From NCBI GenBank assembly GCA_947034895.1, contig OX344761.1:39134863-39198862 (forward strand): 64,000 nt of DNA, read 5' to 3'. The notes below the pieces were generated by a model. That model was not told the origin of the DNA. It made no database searches and saw only the letters and a program-made list of their open reading frames with translations. Source of the stretch: Rhytidiadelphus loreus. Taxonomy: Eukaryota > Streptophyta > Bryopsida > Hypnales > Hylocomiaceae. Shown here piece by piece: positions 1 to 11,356 of this stretch (within the stretch, counting starts at the first letter, position 1; each line of letters begins with the position of its first letter). A program made the translations under genes and the position numbers.

Positions 1-840
1 GTAAAGCATGGTAGCCATTATTTGGTAGTGTGGCTTTGAATCGGAACAAGCTTGATGTAGGGAAATAATACATTGCATCTCATGCAATAAAACAACTCAA
101 TGTAAACTTGCATCTACAATTGTTTAGCAAAACAATGTTGTAGTAGTTGCTAAACTCCTAGTTCCATAGCAATTCGACTAACAATCCCAACTATAGTTGT
201 TTAATAGTCGAATTTTTGTCGTTTTGTAGTCGGTTCTCAGTCATACTATAGTCATTCTATACTGGTTTTCCAATCATTTTGTAGTTGTTTTCTAGTCGCC
301 ATTAGTAGTCATTTCCTAGTTGTATTATAGTTATTTTCTAGTACCAGTGTAGTTGTTTTTTAGTTGCATGAGTAGTCTTTATATAGTTGTTTTGTAGTTT
401 TACCTTAGTTGAATTCTAATTGTTTTCTAGTCGTCTTCCAGTTGATTTGTAGTTGCCACTGTAATTGTTTTCTAATCAAACTCCAATTGTTTTCTAGTTG
501 AAGTATAGTTGTTTTCTATAGAATTTATAGTGAAATGAATAGGTAACATGTGGTTGATCTTTGACAAAGTGGACTCTACAAAACGTAAAGTTGTCCACAT
601 TGACAACTCTAATGAATACTGGATGTAGAATACCTCATGTTAATTCTAAATGACTACTCTGTTATGGTTCTATAATCCTGCACTTCATTCTACGACTACT
701 CTACAACTACAACAACGTACACGTTGAAGTTGGTGCAAATAGAGAGGGATTACAGTCGCAATGTAGTTAACTTATATAGGACACTTAGTCGCAAAGTATC
801 CGTCGGATACCAGTTGTGGCGGACACATTTTTCCTCTAAT
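1..840. repeat. Degenerate AGTTG/AGTCG minisatellite and flanking repeat DNA
   Basis: From about 180 to 530 the sequence is built from degenerate units of about 29-31 bases centred on TAGTTGTTTTCTAGTYG, repeated roughly ten times. Around 690-720 the complementary motif appears (ACTACTCTACAACTAC), so the block may be the subterminal part of a transposon whose other end lies outside the window. No open reading frame of note is present. The family is not identified. Confidence 0.5.
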
Positions 841-1764
841 ACTTGAAAGCCAATTATTGTGTGTAAATTGACATGAAAAGACATACTATTTATACAAGTG
901 GGCGATAGGAGGCATGACAAACCATATGGGATATGCTAATTTTCAAAATTTTACAAAGTTGTCAAAATTGACTTTGCCAAAAGATTTGGACATCTTATTT
1001 GACGTCTTAGTTGATATCACAAAAAAAATTTGAATGTTTGAGTTGATGTCTAAAAAAATATTGTTCAAGTTTTCAAATGACATCCATGTGTGATGATTCT
1101 AAAACACTCATTTGAATGACATGTATTTAGGATTCTTGGTGCCTTCACAATGCTCAATCATTCTAATGACATTTCAACTCAATGACTTATATTTTTTATA
1201 TTATATTCATTTTGCATCTTATCCATTGAATGAATATCAAATCTATTAACTAAATAAATCTAATTTTTGAAATAAATATTTTTAATTTTGTAATAGATTT
1301 TGATTTCAACACTAATACTATCTTTGTCATAGTAAGCAATGACACTTATAAGGTATTATGAATACTAATAAGATAACAAAGACACTTATTTTTGTATATT
1401 TATTTCAAATATAAATAACTTCAATATGTGATTGGTATTAATATTCTAAATTCTTCTTGCATTTTTCATTTTTTAATATCGTTTTATTTTCTTATAGATG
1501 AAATAAACTTGTGCACTTATTCTATACAATTGAGGCCAACAAAATAGATGGGAAGATGGAGCTCAATTTTTGGCAAAAACAAGATAACAATGAATTATAT
1601 TTTAATATACCTTTGACAAATAACAATGGTTCATTTATTTACATGCTGTCCAAGACCATTTAGGACAACATATTTAGATTTGAAATGACCAGTAGTAGTA
1701 TATAGAAAGATTGAATTTCAACTATTGTAATAACCATTTCATTAGTCATTAATATAATTTAATG
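841..1764. other. AT-rich intergenic DNA
   Basis: Very AT-rich sequence with no long reading frame, no terminal repeats and no recognised repeat. It lies downstream of the minus-strand CIB-like gene and presumably includes its 3' untranslated region; I could not place a poly(A) site. Confidence 0.4.
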
Positions 1765-3236
1765 TTACAATATAAAGATGTCAAAGTTTGTAAGTAAATC
1801 AGGCATTCGCATTAATAGTCCTCGAAAATCCATAAAAGTTAATCCTGCACTATGTGGATCAATTTCTGATATTACTTTTTGAGCCATGTCAAAAAGTTCA
1901 TTTTCTTCAAGACCTTCTGATGATGGTGTACGTTCCAATATATTTTTGAATGAATATCCAACTACCCCACTAGATGTTAATAATCCAATACCATGCATTA
2001 TATCATCTAGAGATAATACAAAAGCCAAAAGTCAATTAGTTTACTACTTAAGGAAATGTCATTTTAACTTGTATTGATAATTTGTTCAATTTCATTTACA
2101 ATACTATTTATTTCTTTTACAAATTCCACTATAAGAGGAAATACTTGAACTAACATAAAAATCAAATTAACATATTAGGCAATCTATTATAGAAATTTAG
2201 TATATGAAAGAGATTTCAATCTATAAAATTTAACAATGCATTCAACTATTCAGAAATGACTATCTAATAAGCTTTGATATGAAATTGTAATTAGGATAGT
2301 ATCAATGAATTTTATTTCAATTATAAAAAACTTTAGATAAAAACATTAAATATATTAAAGTGTTAAAATTTAGTTATAGTTATATTAGCATCTTCTCACA
2401 CAAAATTTGACATATTAAAATAAAATTACTATAAACTTGAAATATTTTTTTCAAAAGCTTAAAAAATCATTGGCATAAAATTTTGTTTATATTTATTTAA
2501 TAAAAAAAATATAATAACAAGTAATAACGAGGAGAATATCAATCAAGAAATAGAACAAATACATCTACTACATCTCACCTGTACCAATAACATCGTCTCC
2601 ATCAAAGTCCCAAAGACAAAATATCCAAACTGTTTTGATTTCTGATGATGTATGTTTTGAAAATGTTGATACTACATTTAGGAACTTTTGAAATGTTAGC
2701 CTTCCACTACCATCTTCACTAAAAACCATGCATATTCTAGCCGCAAATGGATTGACTCTCATTTGTTCAATTTTAACAAACTCCTCGACACCAATATAAA
2801 ACAACTCTTGATTACAAATAGTCTATATTTTTTTATGAATTTTTTCATAAACCATTTTTTTACCATTGATTATTTTTAAAAGATTAATAAATATAATTTT
2901 ATTAAATTATATTTTAAATGATTATTAAACTTTAAAAATATAAAGTCATATCAACAATTGTATAAATAAAATTCATTTAAAAAAATTTCTTGTTATTTTT
3001 AATATCATTCAATAACATAATAGGTGTGACTAGTATTGCCAAAATCATAAGCCACTTACTTTGAAAACTCTATATAAGCATAATAATTCATTTGGTGTAA
3101 AACTATGTTCATAATCAAGGGATAGATTGTATTGTTCATGATTTACTACATCTTCTTGATTTCTTTGCTTACTAGGGTTTGTAATACTTTCAAATTTACT
3201 AAGAAGATTAGCAAACTTTGACTTTATGGTATTCAT
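1765..3236 (-). CDS. CIB-like EF-hand calcium sensor, 3 exons
   Basis: This minus-strand gene is visible only after splicing. Exon 1 is 3236-3060 (ATG at 3236), exon 2 is 2804-2579, and exon 3 is 2006-1765 (stop TAA). The donors are AAA|GTAAGT and ACAG|GTGAGA. The acceptors are AATCAAGAG| and TCTCTAG|. The introns are phase 0 and phase 1, and the joined product is 214 residues. The order of motifs matches the calcium- and integrin-binding protein family. VNPFAARICMVF (about 77-87) corresponds to the family's NPF.ERIC.VFS. It is followed by a second, degenerate loop at 88-99. A canonical 12-residue EF loop, DFDGDDVIGTDD, lies at 125-136 and is completed across the second intron. A last, degenerate loop sits near EIDPHSAG, followed by a C-terminal helix ending NFDIFIL. 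Family proteins are small Ca2+/Mg2+ sensors that bind target helices. The first EF loop seems nearly absent, so a missed micro-exon is possible. Other EF-hand families such as CBL are less good matches because of the NPF.ARIC block. Confidence 0.7.
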
Positions 3237-3811
3237 TTCTATTATTTCAAATAAATCTCAGGCAAATTCAATAAATACAATTCTATAATTTGAAGGCAAT
3301 ATGAATAATAAGATAATCATATATTTGAATAATTTCAAGAAAATATTCAAAAATGATTATAAATTTATAATATTGAAATAATTAAATAAACTTGAATTAA
3401 CTAACACTTTATTGATGATCATGATTTGTGACCTTGTGCTACAATTGTTGGCATTATCTTATACAGCCCCATAAGTTAGTCCAAATCTTCAAAGATGAAA
3501 ATACATAATAGAAATTGAAACTTAGAATAAAAATTTAGTTCTGACTACAAACAAAAGTTGTAAATTATAACAAATATTCATATTTGAACATTTTGAAAAC
3601 AAAAATTCAAAATACCTTCAACGATGTAAGTTAGACATTTGTAATTTTACAAGATTCTTTTGTTACAAGATTGAAATTTAAAACTCTAATTATGGTGATT
3701 TTAAATTAATTTTATCTTATTCATTCAAAACATTTTTGGAAGATCATTTGTTGACAACCATTTTTTAATGCATTGAGGAGTTTTAGATATTTGCATTGTA
3801 GAAATGTTGAA
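3237..3811. other. Intergenic DNA upstream of the CIB-like gene
   Basis: AT-rich sequence holding whatever promoter serves the CIB-like gene. No TATA box or other element could be singled out against the AT-rich background. Confidence 0.35.
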
Positions 3812-4768
3812 CCCTTAAAGGTTTTGTGGGGGCCACGTATATATGGTTGGGTATTTCATTCTTAGAATATGAACCCAAGGCCTTTTTTCATCAAAATCAC
3901 TCAAATTTGCCATTTCTATTGCAAATAGTAAGAATTATTATTTTTTAATTCATGCATATCTAACTATAGGATCTTGCATTAGACTAGTATCAAAATATGT
4001 GAAAGAAATTTTAAAAATTTTTAACTTCATAGATTGTAAGATACTTATATTTAGAGTGAAGAAAATAGTTTTTTTCGCACCTTCAGTAACTAGATTATAA
4101 GACTTTGTATTTTCTTAACTTATAATTTTTGCACTACAAATTTTGAATTTGAAATTTTTCATGTTGAAGTATCAAGATAAAAATCTAATACAATTTTTTT
4201 AAATTAATTTTCATTCTTTAAATTTTTCTATTAGTAGAAATAGATACAAGATTGAAAGAAAAACTAAATTTTTAATAGCACTAAGATGGAATTAAAACAC
4301 ACTAATCTCAAAAACGAAATTGTTCTATAAAGTATACTAAACAATGTAGAACTTTTTGTTTCTGAAAATAGTTAAAATGAAGTATAAAAAGAAATCCAAT
4401 GCACTATTTTCTCCAAAATTTGCTCAAATTGCCTACAATAACTTTCATAAGCCCTCTACAACTCCCTCTATTCCTAATGGAATGAATAAAAGCTATCCTT
4501 GTAGACAAAAGAAATATAATCTAAGAAAAATAAATAAACTTTTTACTTCAAGTTTTTGAGGATTTCTTTTGCTTTCCATTGAATGAATAAAAGTCATGCC
4601 ATCATAAATTTATTCTGAGACACCAATTGAAATGAGAATTATATTTCCCAAAAGCTAATGTGTTTTCTATCATATCAAAAAGTTTCAAAAAATTAGGACA
4701 AAAATTGAGGTTGTAAGAGCCACCTAAAATCCTTTTTGTCCTTAGTAGGGACAAAGGCACCTAAGGGA
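3812..4768 (+). mobile_element. TTAA-family element, copy 1
   Basis: The left end CCCTTAAAGG follows TGAA (a decayed TTAA). The right end reads GGCACCTAAGGGA followed by TTAA at 4769-4772. The interior matches the 33441-34362 copy in order, including ATAGGATCTTGCATTAGACT and, near the right end, TTTTTGTCCTTAGTAGGGAC. No coding capacity is seen. It is assigned by comparison with the better preserved copies. Confidence 0.6.
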
Positions 4769-4772
4769 TTAA

Positions 4773-5940
4773 ATTTTTATTAGAGCCTTTAACCTTTAAT
4801 AAAAAATATTGATATAATGTTCCAAATTATTTTATAATTTATACAAGCTCTATATATTGGAATCTATTGGTCACTTTGACATTGTTTTTTGTAGCAACTT
4901 GGCAATTTGCTTCAAAATGGTCCTTCAATGAAAGTAGACAATAATTTTTTGTCTAATGAATTAGTGATGGTCTTGATATACTAATACTTGCCTCCAAAGC
5001 TCAAGAAGGCATTATAAAAAATGGATAATATTAGGTAACAACTCCATTTTATTCCATTGTTCTAGCATGACAAGGAAAATGCACTTAACAGAATGAAATT
5101 AATTAATTCGTAAATGCCTATGGCATCATATTTGGGTGCCAACAATTTTTTTAAATTTAAATAAGATCTTACCAAAGTAATGTGTTGAATATGTTTTTTT
5201 AGTTTAATACCCTAAATCCTAAAAGCTAATTATATTTTTTTGTTTAAGTTTGTTTTAGCATCAAATTGAATGTGATTTTGAAAAAATTGCTTATGATTTT
5301 TTGATTAAAGATTTTTGTAAGAGTGTGCATTGCATATTTTGATTTTGTATATAGTGTTAACTCAATAAGTACTAGATGTTCAAATTTTGAACAACAAATG
5401 AATACAAACATGTTCTAAACAACACAATATTGTGATTTTTCATTCATTCACTTCTTTTTTATGTTGAATCTTGTGTTATTTATTTAACATTTGTACAATA
5501 TAGATTTAGAAGACTTTGTTTTGTGAATAATTGACAACTTCTAAGGGTACTAGTATATTTCACTTCAAAAAATATCTTTTCTAGTGAAAAAATGACTCTT
5601 CAAATAAATAAGTAAAATAGAAATCTTTAAAAATCACAAATATTGAAAATTACAAAAATTCAGTCTATATTTTTTTATTGAAATATTTTGGATAATTTCC
5701 TAGTTCTTGACTCCTTGAGGGATTAAGGACCCATGGAGATGAACCTAAATACAGTGGATCTTAAGGAGAAAATTATATTAGAAATTCTTTAAAAAAAATT
5801 GTAAAATAGATTTTGAGAAGTTGTAAATTGATTATAGTTATACTTGTTAGGTTCTTACACCTCATATTACTTTTATGATGACAATTTTGGATTTGACATG
5901 TAGAAAGAGGATAAAAAGATTTCAATTCAATTTTAAGTTT
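4773..5940. other. AT-rich intergenic DNA, no recognised feature
   Basis: No coding exon, terminal repeat or tandem array is recognised here. Only short AT-rich repeats are visible. Confidence 0.35.
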
Positions 5941-5944
5941 TTAA

Positions 5945-6852
5945 CCCATAAAGTTTTTTGACTATGTTTTCACCAAAAATGTCCCAAAAGTGCCATTTCT
6001 AGTACAAGTACAAAATTTTAGAAAAAAAAATATTTTGGGACACATGTAACTATATGATCTTATGGTACGCTAGTTTGAGAAGGCGTGAAAAAAAATTCAG
6101 AAATTTCCACCATGTAGATTGCAAGATATGAGTGTTTGAAGTGACAAAAATCCTTTTGGGGGCCCTATAAAAAACCGGGCAGCTACACTTCACAAGGTCA
6201 CATTTGTATGAAATATATCTAAAGTTGTAGTGCTTCTTTGGATTCATTCTTCAAGGCAAGTTGGTTACATGCTTGAAAATTTTCAAGATCATTTGGAATT
6301 GTATAATATATTAGAAAGAATAGTAAGATGAAAGAAGTAGAGAATGATTTAAAATACTAAATTGTTTGAGAATTTAGTTATGGAATTGCAAAATGCCAAT
6401 CCCAATGTTTGTAATGTTGTAAAAAAAAATCTACACCCAATGTTTTTATTTTTTTCAAAAAATCTTGAAAATTAAGTTAAATAAAGGACTTCAAAGTTTA
6501 TTTTAGAGTAGAAAATCCATAACTACCCACAAACTAAAACTCCTTGTAACTTTCATTTCATTAAATGAAATGATTCAAAGCTTTCCATGTATATATGAAT
6601 ATAGAAAACCAATTTCAAATTTTTATTTTAAAAAATAATAATTTTTTGAGTTGCCCATTGACCAAAGAAAATTACATATCATGCAAAAACTCTTTTAACC
6701 ATGTAGTCAAAAATTATGAAAATTGTTGCACCTTAAAGCTATTCTCAAGCACATGTTGTGTGAAATTTCATAGAAAAAAATAAAAAATCCATTTGTAGAG
6801 AGCTACCTCAAATTGCTATGTTTCGAAAACATGTTGTTTGGTCCTTTAGGGG
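5945..6852 (+). mobile_element. TTAA-family element, copy 2
   Basis: The element is flanked by TTAA on both sides (5941-5944 and 6853-6856). The termini are CCCATAAAG on the left and the complement of CCCCTAAAGGACCAAAC on the right. The interior is shared with the 21245-22173, 40084-41045 and 42195-43108 copies, for example GCAGCTACACTTCACAAGGT and CAATCCCAATG. It is about 0.9 kb with no transposase reading frame, so it would need a transposase supplied in trans. Confidence 0.75.
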
Positions 6853-6856
6853 TTAA

Positions 6857-7080
6857 CTTCTTGATTAAGCATTGCAATTATTTAATCCATATGTGATATT
6901 GTTGTGTTTACTAAGTGATCCACAGAACGTCTAGTTTAAGATTGTATCGTTACAATCCAAAATTTTTTTTGATAAAGTTTATCAAAACTTCAACTTTTTT
7001 ATTTAGCTTATAGAAAATTCTAAGAAGCTCAAAGGTCTTAAACATTTATAAGTTAAAGTGCACCCTAAGGGCTTCTTTAC
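6857..7080 (-). mobile_element. Fragment of TTAA-family (9180-9816 subtype)
   Basis: This stretch resembles the reverse complement of the middle of the 9180-9816 element: GTGATATTGTTGTGTTTACT, then GTCTAGTTTAAGATTGTATC. Neither end is preserved. Confidence 0.4.
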
Positions 7081-7884
7081 ACCAGTGACCAAGGACTATG
7101 GCTAAAGCATTTGGAATATTGTAATTGGAGGAGAATAAGGGGGTGGTCCATGATCACTTTACACTAGCCCTCATAAATGAAGAGTCACTAAAGTTCACAA
7201 TGGATGATAGAAAGACATAGAATCCTGCATTTCCTAAACTCGGTCCTAAAATGGATAAAATTTTATAGATTTTGTAGAGATTCTCTCAATGGGTTTCTAG
7301 GGTGAATAAGCCATTTTAACAAAGTTGATTGGTTTATTTTTGTCAATATTTAATGTTGTTAACTATTAGAAATGTCATTTTACTACTATTGATGCAATTT
7401 TAATTGCTAGAATGTTGTTTTTATAAATGAATTATTGTTTACTATTTTTTTTTTTAAATTAACGCAATACTTGTAATTTTATTGCAAATAATAAATTATT
7501 ATAGAAGAATTTATTATAATAAATGAATTATATATATATAATATGTCTGTATAATGTGTGTGTCTGTGAATCACTAAGCTTATAAGTAATAAAAATACAC
7601 TAAAATAATGATATGATGATTTACATATTATCTTCTATTTTATACCATTGACTAAAATTTTTAGAATAAAAAATTTATTTATTTATTTTTGTTAGAAGTT
7701 TTTCTTTTAGTTCTTGGCATCGTAGTTATTGAAATTTTACTAGGAGGTGAGAAGAAAAAGAGGGGGAAAGAAAAGAAAATAAAGGAGATAAAATGAGGAA
7801 AAGAAAAGGTTAAATTATCAAATCTATTTTCTTAGAATTTCATTTAGTATCACCCTCAAAGGACAAAACTAAGTTCACTTTACT
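7081..7884. other. AT-rich intergenic DNA, no recognised feature
   Basis: No gene or element is recognised. The stretch contains a short purine-rich tract near 7745-7810. Confidence 0.3.
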
Positions 7885-7887
7885 ATA

Positions 7888-8108
7888 CACTATAAGAAGA
7901 AGTGGTGTTTAAAGTGTGTTTTTAAATATAGTCCTAGAGATAAGATATTATGTAATGACCTTTATGTAGAATTTTAGTAAAAATTTACTAAAAATATATA
8001 TGTTTTCAATTTATTTTTACTAAAAATCTACATAAGAACATTACTTAATATCTTATCTCTAGGACTATACTAAAAAACACCCTTTAAACACCACTTCTTC
8101 TTGTAATG
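7888..8108. mobile_element. CACTA-type hairpin MITE with ATA target duplication
   Basis: This 221-bp element is almost entirely an inverted repeat with arms of about 95 bases. The left terminus is CACTATAAGAAGAAGTGGTG. The right terminus, reversed, is CATTACAAGAAGAAGTGGTG. Both match the CACTACAAGAA consensus of plant CACTA (CMC) transposons. Both ends are flanked by ATA (7885-7887 and 8109-8111), the 3-bp duplication expected for CACTA insertion. There is no coding capacity. The transcript would form a long hairpin and could be a small-RNA source (inference). Confidence 0.85.
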
Positions 8109-8111
8109 ATA

Positions 8112-9175
8112 GGAGATCAAGGGATGACAAAATTGGATCTTGGTCTTGATTTGAGAAAATTATTCGCACTAACTCTTAGTCACATGTGTAAAGAGGCCGA
8201 AGGTTCATAGCAAATGTGGTAATATAAGGGGTAGAAATAGCTTTTGAAAAGAAACTAATATTTAGCACACAAAAAGACAAAGCATCTACTAAGCTTCTAC
8301 AAGGAAGTTTGAGTAATTGGCAAAGGAAAATGGTAAAGTCTTATGATATAATTTTATAATAAAACACAATGTTAGTTGCCTTAAAAAAATTTACTTCCAC
8401 TCGTTACTCTTGAAAATTTGTGGTGGCATTGGAAGAATGAAGGTGATAATTTAAAGTCCAAATATATGTAACATGAAAAAGGGGCAACACTTCTTAGTGT
8501 TATACCTTATCAACTCCAACAATAGTATAAGACATTCGCCAAATTCATTGGTATATGAAAATCTCTCCTAATGATGCTTTCCAAGACATATATTTTTGAT
8601 GCAAATGCAATTTTCATTCATCAAGATATTTGCACCCATGATCATTACTACCCAAAATGCGACACAAACATTTGAACCTAAAAAATATATGAAAATCTAG
8701 ATATAGAAAACACAAAATGTATACAATGCCAATATAAGAATTCAGAAGTGCTTGGTTTAGATTTTTGGTACACTACAAAAAAATACTTTGAAATTTCATC
8801 TTAGTCACCTAGTGTCTAAATAATGCATGCTAAAGTGGGTTGGAATCCTCTCAATTGCTAAAAATTAAAAAAAATAAAAATGATTAATATTTTTAAATAT
8901 TTATTAAGTATGCTTGGTTGCTACTAGTGTTGATTATGAGTATGCTTAAGAGAATTGCACCTAATTGTGACCCCTTTTTAAATCCGGTAGCTTCAAAATC
9001 CAATAGCTTAAAATGTATTGCCTTTATTTTTTAGGATGTAGAGTTGCTTTTTGTGTACCTATTTTCAACAATTAAAATTTGTATATTTTATTTATTATTT
9101 ATATGGTGTCTAAAAACTACATAAGAAAAAAAATATAGAATATTGTCTTGACTTCCAACAAGATTAATAAATAAT
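8112..9175. other. AT-rich intergenic DNA, no recognised feature
   Basis: No gene is recognised. CACTACAAAA at 8771 resembles a CACTA terminus, but no partner end was found. Confidence 0.3.
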
Positions 9176-9179
9176 TTAA

Positions 9180-9816
9180 CCCCTAAATGCCCGAGGCATG
9201 TTTTCAGCTTCCTGAAAACTGCTCTAAATTGAACAAAATGCCAACATTTTGATAAGATGTTTTCATTTTTCTGAAATTGTAACCGTACAAATTCAAACTA
9301 GATTTGTTAGAGATTGCATAGGAAAAGAAAGCACAACAATACCACTTATGAAGTGAAAGATTATAACGTTTGATTATGAGGGTGCTAAAATTGCAAAAAG
9401 GAATTGAAGTCTTTTTTGCAAGTCAAATCTAAAAAGTTGATGACCAAAAAAATATGAGGTTAACGGGCCTAACTCGAAGAATCCAAATCAATTTACGACT
9501 TCTCAAAATTCACTCTACAACTTTTTTAAATGAATTTAGAATGTGATTTTTTCTCCAAGATCTAGTGTATTTGAGGCTCATTTCCAAGAGCTCTTAACAC
9601 TATGGAAAGTCAAGATTGCACAGGGTACCTATGCACAAAATCTCTCATAGAAAAATCATTGTCATTTATTTTCAAGATCGGACATTTGGAGGCAAAACTA
9701 GACTTCAAGAAGAACATTTAAAAAATATAATCTACTAAAAATAGAAAATTGGCTAGGATTTATTTAACTTAAAAGTTTTGCAAACACCATATTTTGGTGC
9801 CTTGGGCATTTAGGGG
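9180..9816 (+). mobile_element. TTAA-family element, best preserved short subtype
   Basis: This 637-bp element is flanked by intact TTAA on both sides (9176-9179 and 9817-9820). Its terminal inverted repeats are nearly perfect: CCCCTAAATGCCCGAGGCA on the left and, reversed, CCCCTAAATGCCCAAGGCA on the right. No reading frame is present. It differs from the other copies in the bases just inside CCCCTAAA (TGCCC rather than GGACC), so it defines a second subfamily. It ends about 40 bp before the GC-rich promoter region of the VQ gene. Confidence 0.8.
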
Positions 9817-9859
9817 TTAACAACGGTAAGGATGCTCAATTATTTATTTAGACGCAATT

Positions 9860-10552
9860 AGGTGTCCCTTGTTCCGCATACTCTCAATGCAGGCCACACG
9901 AACCCCATCCACGTCCCCATCCACGTCCCAACATTCATCCAATCCGGAACCTTCGTAACGTCTTCCCAGTGGCCGTTGGCGCAGCCCGTCCGGAGGCCGG
10001 AAACCCGGCCGAACCCCAAAGCGACAAACCCAGTCGCCGGCCCGCCCTTCCAGCCCTCCGGGACCGGGCCGGGTCGGGCCAGTCGCGGGCTGGTCAACAT
10101 TTTCAACACCCGTGCCGCGATTTTCCAAACGCAAGGCGCAGGCTTCGTTTAGCAAGGCTGACTCTGGCTTCGCCGTCTCTCTCCTTTTTGCTTCTGCTTC
10201 AACGCCATAGCCCATCTCCCTTACCGGAACTCTCCTTCTCCATCGCCTCGTGTTCCTTCGCAACTTCAAATCGCCACACTTGAGCTTTCTCTCGATCAAC
10301 TTTGCAGCATCAGCTTCGTTCGAGAACTTGGGTTTTCTCGTCATTGTGCCTTTTTCGCCTCACTTATTGTCATCGTCTGGGTCCCATCGTTGGCAATGTA
10401 GGTTCAGAACCTTGTGCGGGATCATGTTCGCGCTTTAGCTCTCCTTTGACCTCCCGATCAATCTCTTACACGACTGTTTTAGGAGTTATTTTCGAGTATT
10501 TGGGTATTTTTTTTTGCGTTTCTGGGGTGTTTCTTGGGGAGGGGGTTGCGTT
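9860..10552 (+). promoter_or_regulatory. GC-rich promoter and 5' untranslated region of the VQ gene
   Basis: Base composition switches abruptly from AT-rich repeat to GC-rich sequence at about 9860 and stays high through the VQ coding region. The block holds CG-rich runs around 10020-10095 and pyrimidine-rich stretches such as CGCCGTCTCTCTCCTTTTTG near 10170. Several short overlapping reading frames here are best explained by GC richness. The transcription start cannot be fixed, and no clear TATA box is seen. Confidence 0.5.
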
Positions 10553-11356
10553 ATGAAGCGAGGTGGAGGTTTTAGTGGTGGTGGAGGGAATGCGAATGGT
10601 CCAGGAGGCCTTCCATTATTATCCCCTTCCTCTCGAAAGCTGCCTCCACCCAGCCCTACATCTGGCCTAGGGTCGTTGTCCCTTAACGAGAAAGAAGCAA
10701 CAAGCGCTCAGGAGTTTGCTTCCACGACGACATTTGTGCAAGTCGACACATCCAGTTTCCGTGAGCTTGTGCAGAAGCTCACTGGCGCATCGGATTCCGA
10801 CGTGGAGAAGCTGCCGATCACGTTACCCTCGCGGCAAGCTTCCCGCGGGGGAGTTGATGCTGCGACTGCGGCGGCGAAGATGGACAACACGTACGGAGGT
10901 TTGATCCCGAAGCCCGTAGGCGATTTGAGCGCCAGACGGCCTGCATTCAAGCTCCACGAGCGGCGTCAGTCCAATCTCCGGAAGCTCGATGTGAAAGGCT
11001 TGGGCGCGGCTGCAGCCTTTCGTCGCGGCGTGGCGGGCTATGGCGGAAGCTCCCCGACACCCGACCTCTCCCCGAAGTTCCCTTCATGCATTGCCAGCCC
11101 GGTGACGCCTCTCTCCAAAGACGTGTTCGAAAGCGCTCATGCGCCAACGACGCCAACATCCTACGAGGGATACACAGACAGACTTATCCACACTCAGATA
11201 GACAGATATTCTTCGAAAGAGTCCTCCCGCATCAGGGCAGACATTGAGCCGCAATTCTATTTGCATCCCCCGGCGGAACGGCCGAAGCAACAACAGCCTG
11301 AGCTGCTGTCGCTCTTCCCACTCACGTCGCCTCGCGTCTCGGAATCAAGCTCATGA
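10553..11356 (+). CDS. VQ-motif protein, MAPK-substrate type
   Basis: This is a single-exon protein of 267 residues starting at the first ATG (MKRGGG). The frame is open upstream without another ATG. VQ proteins are plant-specific nuclear cofactors that bind WRKY transcription factors through the FxxxVQxxTG motif, here FRELVQKLTG at about 69-77, in the N-terminal third as usual. The C-terminus ends with LLSLFPLTSPRV, the block typical of the VQ4/VQ13/VQ33 group, several of which are substrates of immune MAP kinases. Consistent with that, many Ser-Pro and Thr-Pro sites are present, for example LLSPSS, PPSPTS, SSPTPDLSP, SPVTP and TTPTS. The N-terminus is glycine-rich. VQ genes commonly lack introns, as here. 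The family call is firm; the MAPK link is inferred from the motifs. Confidence 0.88.
   Translation: MKRGGGFSGGGGNANGPGGLPLLSPSSRKLPPPSPTSGLGSLSLNEKEATSAQEFASTTTFVQVDTSSFRELVQKLTGASDSDVEKLPITLPSRQASRGGVDAATAAAKMDNTYGGLIPKPVGDLSARRPAFKLHERRQSNLRKLDVKGLGAAAAFRRGVAGYGGSSPTPDLSPKFPSCIASPVTPLSKDVFESAHAPTTPTSYEGYTDRLIHTQIDRYSSKESSRIRADIEPQFYLHPPAERPKQQQPELLSLFPLTSPRVSESSS

Noticed and set aside
8771..8790. CACTACAAAA as the end of a second CACTA element
   Set aside because: No matching inverted end or 3-bp duplication was found nearby, and the motif is short.
9844..10344. Overlapping reading frames on both strands in the GC-rich block upstream of the VQ gene
   Set aside because: GC-rich sequence has few stop codons. 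The frames overlap each other, show no domain and lie in the expected promoter and 5' UTR.
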